A stretch of DNA of 64,000 nucleotides from Marinobacter oulmenensis. GTDB lineage: Bacteria; Pseudomonadota; Gammaproteobacteria; Pseudomonadales; Oleiphilaceae. Position 1 is the first letter of the stretch, and every line of letters begins with the position of its first letter. This document shows positions 1-10,022 of this stretch, piece by piece. The notes under the pieces are model-generated. The model was not told where the DNA came from. It saw nothing but the letters and a program-made list of their open reading frames with translations, and did not search any database. The translations under genes were made by a program, and so were the position numbers. The stretch spans positions 29,787 through 93,786 of the forward strand of contig NZ_JACHFE010000011.1 of NCBI RefSeq assembly GCF_014201735.1, in the 5' to 3' direction.

Positions 1-1515
<1,515 letters not shown>

Positions 1516-1592
1516 GTTGGCGGTCCTGCCCACCAGTTACGAAGACTGTCCCAAGAGTAGCGATCAAAGCGAATAGCACTCCTATCAGACCT

Positions 1593-1780
1593 GCGGGTTT
1601 GGAGATGGCTTTCCAAAAATTTCGAAGGCCAGGGATGGCCTGAGAGAAGCGCACATGGGTGAGGCAAGTGTTTATGAAGCGAAGCTTCATGCGCAGCCGA
1701 ACGACAGCAATCTATGATTGCTGGCCGGACCCGCTTGCGGGGGCTCGTAGCGGTTTTTGGAAAGCCATCTCCAAACCCGC
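1593..1780. repeat. Long hairpin repeat element A (27-bp perfect terminal inverted repeat)
   Basis: Bases 1593-1619 (beginning gcgggtttggagatgg) are the exact reverse complement of 1754-1780. The interior contains further small palindromes: atgaagc/gcttcat around 1674-1690, cagcaat/attgctg around 1705-1723, and cccgc/gcggg around 1730-1741. It also holds ccagggatgg near 1630, a core shared with the element at 40631-40744. The whole could fold as one long stem with side hairpins if transcribed. It encodes no protein. I infer a dispersed non-autonomous repeat (REP/MITE-like). Confidence 0.75.
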
Positions 1781-1823
1781 TATCCCCACACTCCCAGTCC
1801 TGATATCAAGAGCAACCCCACAG

Positions 1824-1853
1824 TTAGCTGCACCAGCAGCGACCATGTATAAT
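1824..1853 (+). promoter_or_regulatory. Candidate sigma70 promoter of valS
   Basis: There is a perfect TATAAT at 1848-1853 with a weak TTAGCT at 1824-1829 (18-bp spacing), about 55 bp upstream of the valS ATG. It lies downstream of repeat element A, so valS can be transcribed independently of pepA-holC. The -35 is poor and the call rests mainly on the -10. Confidence 0.45.
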
Positions 1854-1906
1854 CGGCCTTTTCAAAATTTCGTCCAGAGCATCAACAACGGTCACTGCAG
1901 AAACCC

Positions 1907-4759
1907 ATGGAAAAAACCTACCAGCCAGAAAACATCGAGCGCCAGTGGTACGAAAACTGGGAATCCAAAGGCTATTTCCGCCCCAGCGGAGAAGGCGATT
2001 CCTACAGCATCGCCATCCCGCCACCCAACGTGACCGGCAGCCTCCACATGGGCCACGCCTTCCAGCACACCATCATGGACACCCTCACCCGCTTCAAGCG
2101 CATGCAGGGCCGTAACGCATTGTGGACCGTGGGCACCGACCACGCCGGCATCGCCACCCAGATGGTCGTCGAGCGCAAACTGGCCGCCGAGGAAGGCAAA
2201 ACCCGTCACGACCTCGGCCGGGAAGAATTCATTAAACGCATCTACGAGTGGAAGGAACATTCCGGCGGCACCATCACCCGCCAGATGCGCCGGCTCGGCA
2301 ACTCCGTGGACTGGGACAACGAACGCTTCACCATGGACGAAGGCTTTTACAAAGCCGTGCAGGAAGTCTTCATCCGCCTGTATGAGGAAGACCTGGTCTA
2401 CCGCGGCAAGCGTCTGGTGAACTGGGACCCGAAACTGCACACCGCCATTTCCGACCTGGAAGTGGAAAACAAGGAAGAGAAGGGCTTTTTCTGGCACCTG
2501 CGCTACCCGCTGGCCGACGGCGAGAAAACCCGGGATGGCAAAGACCATGTCATCGTCGCCACCACCCGCCCGGAAACCATGCTGGGCGATACCGCCGTGG
2601 CCGTACACCCGGACGACGAGCGCTATCAACACCTGATTGGCAAGCACGTACTGCTGCCACTGGTGAACCGCCGCATCCCCGTGATTGCCGACCACCACGC
2701 CGACCCAGAAAAAGGCTCCGGCTGCGTGAAGATCACCCCGGCCCACGATTTCAACGACTACGCCGTAGGCAAGCGCAACAACCTGCCAATGATCAACGTG
2801 ATGACCCAGGATGCCAATATCCGGGCCGTGGCCGAAGTGTTCAATGCCGACGGCACCGAAAACACCGAGATTGACGGCACCATGCCCGCCACCTACGCCG
2901 GCCTGACCCGCGAGGACGCGCGCAAACAGATCGTCGCCGACATGGACGCCGAAGGCCTGGTGGAGCAGATCGAAGACCACGTACTGTCTGTGCCCCGTGG
3001 CGACCGCTCCGGGCTGATCATCGAGCCCATGCTCACCGACCAGTGGTTCGCCGACGCCAAGACCCTGGCCAAGCCGGCCATCGAAGCCGTGGAAGACGGC
3101 CGCATCCAGTTCGTGCCCAAGCAGTACGACAATATGTACTTCGCCTGGATGCGCGACATCCAGGACTGGTGCATCTCCCGTCAGCTGTGGTGGGGCCATC
3201 GCATTCCGGCCTGGTACGACGCCGAGGGCAACATCTACGTGGGTCGCAGCGAAGATGAAGTCCGCCAGAAGCACAACCTGGCCGCCGACATCGAACTGAG
3301 CCAGGACGAAGACGTACTGGACACCTGGTTCAGCTCTGCCCTGTGGACCTTCGGTACCCTGGGCTGGCCGGAAATCACCGAGCGCCTGAAAACCTTCCAT
3401 CCCACCGATGTGCTGGTCACCGGTTTTGACATCATCTTCTTCTGGGTCGCCCGGATGATCATGATGACCATGCATTTCATGAAGGACGAGGACGGCAAGC
3501 CTCAGGTGCCTTTCCACACCGTCTATGTGACCGGTCTGATCCGGGACGAGCACGGCGACAAGATGTCCAAGTCCAAGGGCAACGTGATTGACCCGCTGGA
3601 CATGATTGATGGCATCAGCCTGGACGACCTCCTGGAAAAACGCACCGGCAACCTGATGCAGCCCAAGCTGGCTGAAAAGATCGGCAAGCGCACCAGGAAG
3701 GAATTCCCGGAAGGCATCACCGCCCACGGCACCGATGCACTGCGCTTCACCCTGGCGGCCATGGCCACCACAGGCCGTGACATCAACTGGGACATGAAGC
3801 GCCTGGAAGGCTACCGCAATTTCTGCAACAAACTCTGGAACGCGGCCCGCTATGTGCTGATGAACACCGAAGGGGAAGACTGCGGCGTCAACGACGAGCC
3901 GGTCACCCTGTCCCTGGCGGACCGCTGGATCATCAGTGAACTGCAGCACTGCGAACAGCAGGTCATTCATCACCTGGACCAGTACCGCTTCGACCTCGCC
4001 GCCTACGCCCTGTATGAGTTCATCTGGAACGAATACTGCGACTGGTACCTGGAGCTGTCCAAGCCGGCACTGAACGACGACAGCGCCAGTGCCGAAGCCA
4101 AGCGCGGCACCCGCCGCACCCTGGTCCGGGTACTGGAGGCGGTGCTGCGCCTGGCACACCCGATCATGCCGTTCATTACCGAGGAAATCTGGCAGCGCAT
4201 CGCGCCCCTGGCCGGCAAGGAAGGCGACAGCATCATGCTGCAGCCGTTCCCGCAGCCGGACGAGAGCAAGCAGGATGCGGCACTGACCGCCGACATCGAA
4301 TGGCTCAAGGGCGTGATCATGGCGGTACGGAACATCCGCGGCGAAATGAACATCTCGCCGGCCAAACAGATTCCGGTACTGCTCAAGGGCGGCAGCGCCG
4401 AGGACCAGCGCCGCCTGGACGACAACCGTCAGTTCCTGATCTCCCTGGCCAAGCTGGAGAAACTGGAGTGGTTCGAGGGCGGCAAGGCCCCCATGAGCGC
4501 CACCCAGCTGGTGGGCGAGATGGAAGTGCTGGTGCCCATGGCCGGCCTGATCGACAAGGACGCCGAACTCAAGCGCCTGGACAAGGAACTGGAGCGCCTG
4601 AACAAGGAAATCGCCCGTGTCGAAGGCAAACTGAACAACGAGAAGTTCACCGCCAAGGCCCCGGCGGACGTGGTCGAGAAAGAGCGTGACAAGCTGCGCG
4701 ATGCCCAGGGCAGTCTGGAACGCCTGAGCAGCCAGCGGGCCGAAATCGAGGCCATGTAA
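1907..4759 (+). CDS. valS: Valyl-tRNA synthetase
   Basis: This class Ia synthetase charges tRNA-Val and edits misactivated threonine. The 950-residue length is normal for the family. The HIGH-type motif is HMGH at residues 47-50 and KMSKS is at 552-556. The editing (CP1) domain lies between them and includes [19 protein letters not shown]-terminal coiled coil (about residues 885-950, rich in Lys/Glu/Leu with [19 protein letters not shown]) is the tRNA-binding arm. The ATG at 1907 is chosen from alignment of the N-terminal [11 protein letters not shown]. The gene sits in the conserved pepA-holC-valS order. Confidence 0.98.
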   Translation: MEKTYQPENIERQWYENWESKGYFRPSGEGDSYSIAIPPPNVTGSLHMGHAFQHTIMDTLTRFKRMQGRNALWTVGTDHAGIATQMVVERKLAAEEGKTRHDLGREEFIKRIYEWKEHSGGTITRQMRRLGNSVDWDNERFTMDEGFYKAVQEVFIRLYEEDLVYRGKRLVNWDPKLHTAISDLEVENKEEKGFFWHLRYPLADGEKTRDGKDHVIVATTRPETMLGDTAVAVHPDDERYQHLIGKHVLLPLVNRRIPVIADHHADPEKGSGCVKITPAHDFNDYAVGKRNNLPMINVMTQDANIRAVAEVFNADGTENTEIDGTMPATYAGLTREDARKQIVADMDAEGLVEQIEDHVLSVPRGDRSGLIIEPMLTDQWFADAKTLAKPAIEAVEDGRIQFVPKQYDNMYFAWMRDIQDWCISRQLWWGHRIPAWYDAEGNIYVGRSEDEVRQKHNLAADIELSQDEDVLDTWFSSALWTFGTLGWPEITERLKTFHPTDVLVTGFDIIFFWVARMIMMTMHFMKDEDGKPQVPFHTVYVTGLIRDEHGDKMSKSKGNVIDPLDMIDGISLDDLLEKRTGNLMQPKLAEKIGKRTRKEFPEGITAHGTDALRFTLAAMATTGRDINWDMKRLEGYRNFCNKLWNAARYVLMNTEGEDCGVNDEPVTLSLADRWIISELQHCEQQVIHHLDQYRFDLAAYALYEFIWNEYCDWYLELSKPALNDDSASAEAKRGTRRTLVRVLEAVLRLAHPIMPFITEEIWQRIAPLAGKEGDSIMLQPFPQPDESKQDAALTADIEWLKGVIMAVRNIRGEMNISPAKQIPVLLKGGSAEDQRRLDDNRQFLISLAKLEKLEWFEGGKAPMSATQLVGEMEVLVPMAGLIDKDAELKRLDKELERLNKEIARVEGKLNNEKFTAKAPADVVEKERDKLRDAQGSLERLSSQRAEIEAM

Positions 4760-4764
4760 CACCG

Positions 4765-5673
4765 ATGATGGCCATTCTCGGAGCCGGCTCTATGGGTCGG
4801 CTGTGGGCAGCACGACTGGCCGGGCGGTCAGTCGTGTTCCTGCCCCGCCCGGGCCGGCGTCCGGACCACCCTCTGAGTTACCGCTTCCAGCCGTTTCAGG
4901 GCGAAGCCTTCACGGTCCGCATTCCCTGGCTTGCCGCGAACGAAACCCCGGACCTGCTTCTGGTCACCACCAAGGCCGGCGACACCCTGCCGGCCCTGAC
5001 CGCCGCGCTTCCCCAACTGCCGGAAACCACCCCGGTGGTCCTGTTCCAGAACGGCCTGGGCAGCCAGCAACAGGTAGCGGATACCTGGCCCGAACGCCCC
5101 ATTCTGGCCGCCACCACCACCGAAGGCGCCAACCGTCCGGAACCCGACCTGACCATCCACGCCGGCACCGGTGAAACCCACGTTGGCGCGCTGACCCGCA
5201 GAGGCGGCGAGGCGCTGGCCGAGGTGGTGGCACAGTTGCAAGGCAGCGGCCTGACGGTGCACGCGGAAACGGATATTCTGGCGCGCCTGTGGCGCAAGCT
5301 GGTGATCAACGCCGGAATCAATCCCTTCACGGCCCTGCTCGACTGCCCCAATGGCGACCTGCTCCGCCAGCCCATGTTCCTGCAATGGATTGGTCCACTG
5401 TGCCGGGAAACCGCCACCCTGATGGCGGCTGCGGGCCAGTCGACACCGTCGCCGGAATCGCTGCGCCAGAGTATCGAGCAGGTTGCCCGGGCCACTGCCG
5501 GCAACACTTCGTCCATGCGCGCAGACGTTCTGGCCGGACGCCCAACCGAGATCGACTACATCAATGGCTACCTGACCGCACTGGGGCAGCAATTGGGTAT
5601 CGCCACACCGGTGAACCAAATGCTCACCGAACAGGTAAAACAACTGGACGGATCACTGACCAACGGGAGTTAA
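4765..5673 (+). CDS. panE: 2-dehydropantoate 2-reductase (ketopantoate reductase)
   Basis: This is an NADPH-dependent reductase of the PanE/ApbA family, which makes pantoate for coenzyme A synthesis. The N-terminal Rossmann motif ILGAGSMGRLWAARLAG is clear, and the C-terminal domain has the characteristic KLVINAGINPFTALLDCPNG containing the catalytic lysine. The length of 302 residues is typical. It starts 5 bases after the valS stop, so it is probably co-transcribed with it. Two adjacent ATG codons (4765, 4768) are possible starts. No other pantothenate genes are nearby, so a related ketoacid reductase activity cannot be excluded. Confidence 0.85.
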   Translation: MMAILGAGSMGRLWAARLAGRSVVFLPRPGRRPDHPLSYRFQPFQGEAFTVRIPWLAANETPDLLLVTTKAGDTLPALTAALPQLPETTPVVLFQNGLGSQQQVADTWPERPILAATTTEGANRPEPDLTIHAGTGETHVGALTRRGGEALAEVVAQLQGSGLTVHAETDILARLWRKLVINAGINPFTALLDCPNGDLLRQPMFLQWIGPLCRETATLMAAAGQSTPSPESLRQSIEQVARATAGNTSSMRADVLAGRPTEIDYINGYLTALGQQLGIATPVNQMLTEQVKQLDGSLTNGS

Positions 5674-5675
5674 CC

Positions 5676-6233
5676 ATGGGCAACCGCCTGTCAAAGATCT
5701 ATACCCGCACCGGCGATGACGGCTCCACCGGCCTCGCCGATGGCAACCGCATTGCCAAGAATGCCCAGCGAGTGGAAGCCATGGGCACCGCCGATGAGCT
5801 CAACTGCCACATTGGCCTGCTGATTGAGACCCTGGACGACACGGATCCGCTGGTCGAGGCCCTGCGACGGGTTCAGCACCACCTGTTTGATCTGGGTGGG
5901 GAATTTGCCATCCCCGGCAGCCAGGTGATCGGCGAAGCACATACCGACTGGCTCGAACAGACACTGGACGAATACAACGAGGGCCTGCCACCGCTTAAGA
6001 ACTTCATCCTGCCCGGCGGCTCTCCCGCTGCCGCCCAGTGCCATCTGGCCCGGGCAGTCTGTCGCCGTGCAGAACGGGTGGTGGTGGCACTCGGCCACGA
6101 GGATTCTATCAATACCGCCTCCCGGCACTACCTGAACCGGCTGTCCGACCTGCTGTTTGTGGTCGCCCGGGTTCTGGCCCGCCGCGAGGGTTCCGGAGAA
6201 ATTCTCTGGGAGCAAAAAAAATCCGGCCTCTGA
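5676..6233 (+). CDS. Cob(I)yrinic acid a,c-diamide adenosyltransferase, PduO type
   Basis: The 185-residue product transfers the adenosyl group of ATP to cob(I)alamin, giving adenosylcobalamin. The PduO/MMAB family pattern is visible: KIYTRTGDDGSTGL near the N-terminus (ATP binding), RVEAMGTADELN, FILPGG, then ARAVCRRAER and LNRLSDLLFVVAR. The ATG at 5676 follows a GGGAG box with good spacing, 2 bases after the panE stop; the same frame is open far upstream inside panE but that part has no homology. The 3' end is unusual because the last codons and the stop lie inside the terminator hairpin of the convergent chemotaxis gene. Confidence 0.92.
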   Translation: MGNRLSKIYTRTGDDGSTGLADGNRIAKNAQRVEAMGTADELNCHIGLLIETLDDTDPLVEALRRVQHHLFDLGGEFAIPGSQVIGEAHTDWLEQTLDEYNEGLPPLKNFILPGGSPAAAQCHLARAVCRRAERVVVALGHEDSINTASRHYLNRLSDLLFVVARVLARREGSGEILWEQKKSGL

Positions 6234-6242
6234 GGGCCGGAT
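6214..6242 (-). terminator. Rho-independent terminator of the chemotaxis receptor gene
   Basis: The stem atccggcc/ggccggat has a 5-7 nt loop. On the minus strand it is followed by a run of eight T residues (aaaaaaaa at 6214-6221 on the plus strand). It overlaps the final codons of the convergent adenosyltransferase gene, whose TGA (6231-6233) falls in the loop region. Confidence 0.85.
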
Positions 6243-6260
6243 CAGGTTACCGGGGGCGGT

Positions 6261-8291
6261 TCAGACCTTGAAGGCCTCCACCAGCCTCTGGAGTGACGCC
6301 GTCAGGGACGACATGCGCTTGGAGGACTCCAGGGCTTCATTGGCATTGTCGGCGGTTTCCTGGCCCAGCTGGCCAATCCGCTCAACGTTCTCGTCCACGT
6401 TTTTCGATACCGCCGACTGCTCCTCCGCCGCCTGAGCGATCTGGTGACTCATATCCACGATGCCGGAAATGCCCTCGGCAATCCGGTCCAGAGCCTCGGT
6501 TACCTCGCTGGATTTGGTCACCGTGCGTTCGGTACTGTCGTGACTGCTGGTCATCGCCTGCACCGCCTCTTTCACACCACCCTGAAGTCGGGAAATCATG
6601 CCCTCGATCTCTTCGGTGGATTTATGCGTTCGCTGTGACAGTGAGCGGACTTCATCAGCGACCACGGCAAAACCACGCCCCTGTTCACCCGCCCGGGCAG
6701 CCTCAATAGCAGCATTCAATGCCAGCAGGTTGGTCTGTTCGGCAATGGCCTTGATTTCAACCAGTACCTGGCTGATGTTGTCGCTGTCGGTGCTGACCCG
6801 GTTAATCACATCCACAGCCCCGGCAATTTCGGTGGCCAGCCGGTGAATGGTATCCACGGTTTCGGCCACCACCTGGCGACCGGTCTCGGTGTTCTGCTCG
6901 GCGCTGCCGGCACTTTCCGCGACCCGATGAGCGCTTTCGGTCACCTCATCCACCGCAGACACCATCTGTCCCATGGCTTCGCGGATCTGGTCGTTTTCCT
7001 CTTTCTGACGGGCCACCGCGTCGCTGTTGATGGCAGCCGTATCGTTGACCTGGCTGGCCTGATGGTCCACATCCGTCGCGGTATCGCGCACCGACCGGAT
7101 CAGCTCGGCGATCCGGTCGGTCATGTTGTTGAACTCGGAGGTCAGCTCGCCCAGCTCGTCGCGATTGTCCAGATGGATATGGGTGGTCATGTCACCGGCC
7201 GCCACGTTACGGGCGGCTTTGGAGAAGCGATTGATGGCACCTCGCATGGACATGAAAAAACCGATGTAGAGATAGACCACCACCAGCATCACCGCCACCA
7301 GGGAGGCAATCAGCAGGGTTCGCTGGGCGGTTTCGTCATCCAGACGGGTTTTCAGGTTGGAGCCGACCACATCGAAGATGTCCGTCGCCAGCGTGTCGAA
7401 GCCTGCCATGCGTTCCGACACCAGGGCATCAAACTCCTGCCAGGGCATTTCCAGGCGCATCGGCATGATGATGTTGGTATCCAGCGAATCCCGTACTTCA
7501 ATCAGGCTGGTATCCACAGCGGCCATGACTGAACCAGACCGCCGAGCCAGTGCCGGCGAGGCTTCTCCGGCAACCGTCAGGGCCGGAGACAGCAACGAGC
7601 TCCGGTTGGTAAGACCGTCATAGAGCCCATTGAGAATCTCGCTCAGATTGTAGCCCACCTGCCCCCCCACCAGGGCATGGATACCATAGGACCGGGCCCG
7701 GCCCAGATCAGAACGGGCCTGCGGCAGGCTTGTCCGGATCAGCCCGAGCAATGCGCGGTTTTCACCGGAAGCGCTCTGGGTCAGCCCGGAGATTTCGATA
7801 GTCGCGGGTATCAACGCCAGGACTTTCTGGACAAATTCCTGATAAAGCCGGAACTGGGGATCAATGCTGCCCTGGTAGTTGTCGGCGCCGCTCAGGGTCT
7901 GCCATTCGCCCTGGAGATCCTGCACCTGCTGCTGCCAGGAACCGGAGGTATCAAACGAGCGCCGGGGTTCCGCCAGCGCCGCCAGCAGGTTACTGACCTC
8001 GTTGGCGGCCTCTTCGGCCTGGCTCAACAGGGCGGGCTCATCATTGACGATGCCGGGCGCCTGGTAGTCGCGGTACCTCAGGCTCGCGGCCAGCAGGTTC
8101 TCAACCGTCCGGAGCTCTTCCAGGCCATCCATGCCGCGATCCAGCGTCTGGACAGACTGGTTCAGCCCGGAGATTACCAGCCAGGCCAGGACAAGAATCG
8201 GCCCCAGAAAAAGAATGCTGATAAGACTGAACTTGTAAACCAGCGGGAGCCGGTTCATCAGAGTAACAGCGGGTTTGATCAGATAGTTCAC
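6261..8291 (-). CDS. Methyl-accepting chemotaxis protein
   Basis: This is an inner-membrane chemoreceptor. It has an N-terminal transmembrane helix (about residues 15-38), a periplasmic helical sensor region of ~280 residues, a second membrane helix ([20 protein letters not shown], about 320-345), a HAMP domain, and the cytoplasmic signalling tip [19 protein letters not shown] followed by [12 protein letters not shown]. It lacks a recognisable C-terminal CheR/CheB tether. I prefer the GTG at 8291 with an upstream GAGGG box; a TTG at 8312 would add seven residues. The ligand is unknown. A receptor next to ampE/ampD is also remembered from Pseudomonas. Confidence 0.92.
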   Translation of the reverse strand: MNYLIKPAVTLMNRLPLVYKFSLISILFLGPILVLAWLVISGLNQSVQTLDRGMDGLEELRTVENLLAASLRYRDYQAPGIVNDEPALLSQAEEAANEVSNLLAALAEPRRSFDTSGSWQQQVQDLQGEWQTLSGADNYQGSIDPQFRLYQEFVQKVLALIPATIEISGLTQSASGENRALLGLIRTSLPQARSDLGRARSYGIHALVGGQVGYNLSEILNGLYDGLTNRSSLLSPALTVAGEASPALARRSGSVMAAVDTSLIEVRDSLDTNIIMPMRLEMPWQEFDALVSERMAGFDTLATDIFDVVGSNLKTRLDDETAQRTLLIASLVAVMLVVVYLYIGFFMSMRGAINRFSKAARNVAAGDMTTHIHLDNRDELGELTSEFNNMTDRIAELIRSVRDTATDVDHQASQVNDTAAINSDAVARQKEENDQIREAMGQMVSAVDEVTESAHRVAESAGSAEQNTETGRQVVAETVDTIHRLATEIAGAVDVINRVSTDSDNISQVLVEIKAIAEQTNLLALNAAIEAARAGEQGRGFAVVADEVRSLSQRTHKSTEEIEGMISRLQGGVKEAVQAMTSSHDSTERTVTKSSEVTEALDRIAEGISGIVDMSHQIAQAAEEQSAVSKNVDENVERIGQLGQETADNANEALESSKRMSSLTASLQRLVEAFKV

Positions 8292-8434
8292 AGTGCCCTC
8301 GCGCTGACCCAAATCCTGATTATTATTATGAAGTCCCCGGATTCATCCGGAATCCCGGGCTTCTTTAGGATTATCGTCCAAAGTCGCGAAAGCTGAATCA
8401 CTACTAAGTGTTATTCTCGGTGTTTTTTCAGGGA

Positions 8435-9322
8435 TCAGGCGACGCCGGCAATCACCAGAAGCGCGATCACACAGATCCAGACCAGCATACTCCGGTTAAG
8501 CAGATCCCGGACCGCCGCAAGGCTGCGGCCACCGAAATCCGGCCACTGCTCCGGATGCACTTCGGAAAACCGAGCAGGGTCCAGGGCATAGCCAGTCAGC
8601 GAACCGTTGGCCGCTGTGATCAGCACCTCATCGGTGCTGCGCCCGAAGCCGGGCAGGACCCGGCGGATATCCCGTGACCAGCCGGCGAAATCCCCCGCCA
8701 CGCCAAAGGTACAGGACAGCAGCCGAGCCGGTATCCAGGCCAGCCATTGGGCCGCGCGGCGGTAGCGTTCCCGGGCAGGAGCTGCCGGCCAATGATCTGC
8801 CAGCGCCACCAGCCCACGAGCCAACAGGGCCACTGGCAGACCACCGATGAGGTACCAGAAGACCACGAGGAAATAACGGTTGAACACCGATGTCATCAGC
8901 GCCCGCGACAGGGCCAGATGCATGGCTTCCGGCGAGAGTGCGGCCCCCCGCTCACTGGCGGGCAGCCGCTCCTGAATGTGGTGCCAGGCAGCCTGGGTGT
9001 CGCCACGGGCCCAGGCGTCTGCGTAATCATTCAGTACCCTGCGCCAGCCCGGCGCGCCCATCAGGGCGACCAGCACCACAAGATCCAAAGGCGCCAGAAG
9101 AATCCCCAGCCCTGCTCCCCGGACGAGCCAGGCGATGAGTATCAACAGCAGTACCGGCACCAGTATTGCCATCAGCCCCCGTCCGATGGCGTCTTCACGC
9201 CCTGCCTCAACCGACACACCCCGGCCAAACCAGCGGCGCCAGGCCGCATCGCCATTCCAGCGGTCGTGATTATCCAGGCGGCGGCGCAGCATGTAGGCCA
9301 GCAAAAGGATGACCAGCTTCAT
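8435..9322 (-). CDS. ampE: AmpE-like membrane protein (regulatory signalling modulator)
   Basis: This 295-residue integral membrane protein of the AmpE family is thought to act with AmpD in sensing cell-wall breakdown products and beta-lactamase induction. The family N-terminus MKLVILLLAYMLRRRLD is present, with hydrophobic segments around residues 45-95 (VLLLILIAWLV, VVLVALMG), 140-180 (YFLVVFWYLIGGLPVALLARG) and at the extreme C-terminus (WICVIALLVIAG). It begins directly after the ampD stop, so the two are translationally linked. The molecular function of the family remains poorly defined. Confidence 0.88.
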   Translation of the reverse strand: MKLVILLLAYMLRRRLDNHDRWNGDAAWRRWFGRGVSVEAGREDAIGRGLMAILVPVLLLILIAWLVRGAGLGILLAPLDLVVLVALMGAPGWRRVLNDYADAWARGDTQAAWHHIQERLPASERGAALSPEAMHLALSRALMTSVFNRYFLVVFWYLIGGLPVALLARGLVALADHWPAAPARERYRRAAQWLAWIPARLLSCTFGVAGDFAGWSRDIRRVLPGFGRSTDEVLITAANGSLTGYALDPARFSEVHPEQWPDFGGRSLAAVRDLLNRSMLVWICVIALLVIAGVA

Positions 9323-9943
9323 TCAGGCAATCTCCCGTGTCGACAGACAGGCCCGGAAACGGGACCAGTCAAATGCCGGGCCCGGATCGGTTTTCCTGCC
9401 CGGAGCAATATCACTGTGGCCGGTGATCCGGTCCGGCGTGATCTCCGGCCAGGCCGCCATGATCAGTTCCGCCAGCCGGGCCAGGGTTCGGTACTGTGTA
9501 TCGGTGTAGGGCACCTCATCGGCACCTTCCAGTTCAATACCAATACCAAAATCGTTGCACTCTTCCTGTCCCTGGAAGCAGGACCGCCCGGCGTGCCAGG
9601 CCCGGTCCAGGCAACTGACAAACTGGACCACCTCACCATCCCGGCGGATCAGCGCGTGGGCGGAGACCTGTACCCCGGCAATGGTTTCAAAATAGGGATG
9701 AACATCCGGCTGGAGGCGGTTGCGGAAAAAATCTTCAATATAGGGGCCACCAAACTGGCCGGGCGGCAGGCTGATGTTATGCACAACCAGCAGGGAGATA
9801 TCCGCGTTGTCCGGCCGGGCACCAAAGTTGGGTGAAGGTGACCAGCGAGCGTCGGGAAAGCGACCGGTCCGGCGCAGTGCGTCCGCGTCAGCGGCCAGGG
9901 GCCGGGCCCGGCTATCGGAGGGAGGGAGGTCAGCAGTGGTCAA
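9323..9943 (-). CDS. ampD: 1,6-anhydro-N-acetylmuramyl-L-alanine amidase AmpD
   Basis: This cytosolic zinc amidase cleaves anhydromuropeptides during peptidoglycan recycling. Zinc-ligand and catalytic elements are visible: VVHNISLPPGQFGG, SAHALIRRDG, and HSDIAPGRKTDPGPAF near the C-terminus. The frame is open into the upstream DUF1631 gene. I choose the TTG at 9943 because it has a GGAG box five bases upstream, lies beyond the DUF1631 stop, and gives about 206 residues, close to the family's ~185-200. No ATG occurs at a suitable place, so the start is uncertain while the function is not. Confidence 0.9.
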   Translation of the reverse strand: MTTADLPPSDSRARPLAADADALRRTGRFPDARWSPSPNFGARPDNADISLLVVHNISLPPGQFGGPYIEDFFRNRLQPDVHPYFETIAGVQVSAHALIRRDGEVVQFVSCLDRAWHAGRSCFQGQEECNDFGIGIELEGADEVPYTDTQYRTLARLAELIMAAWPEITPDRITGHSDIAPGRKTDPGPAFDWSRFRACLSTREIA

Positions 9944-10022
9944 ATTGGCTCCACGGGCACGGAAATTCAATGGCCTGATTGAATCACAAAGTGCCCGGGG
10001 ATGCCATGTCCAGGCCGGGCGG

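Larger units (their letters stand above)
1516..1906. other. 391-bp non-coding gap between holC and valS
   Basis: I see no credible gene here. The gap holds the large inverted-repeat element at 1593-1780 and, nearer valS, a candidate promoter. Short open frames crossing it have no recognisable protein features and run into valS in another frame. Confidence 0.7.

Noticed and set aside
1892..4762. A 956-codon open frame on the minus strand across valS
   Set aside because: It is fully antisense to valS, and valS is certain from its HMGH and KMSKS motifs. The translation is His/Gly/Val/Leu-rich without any family pattern, the usual shadow of GC-rich codon bias.
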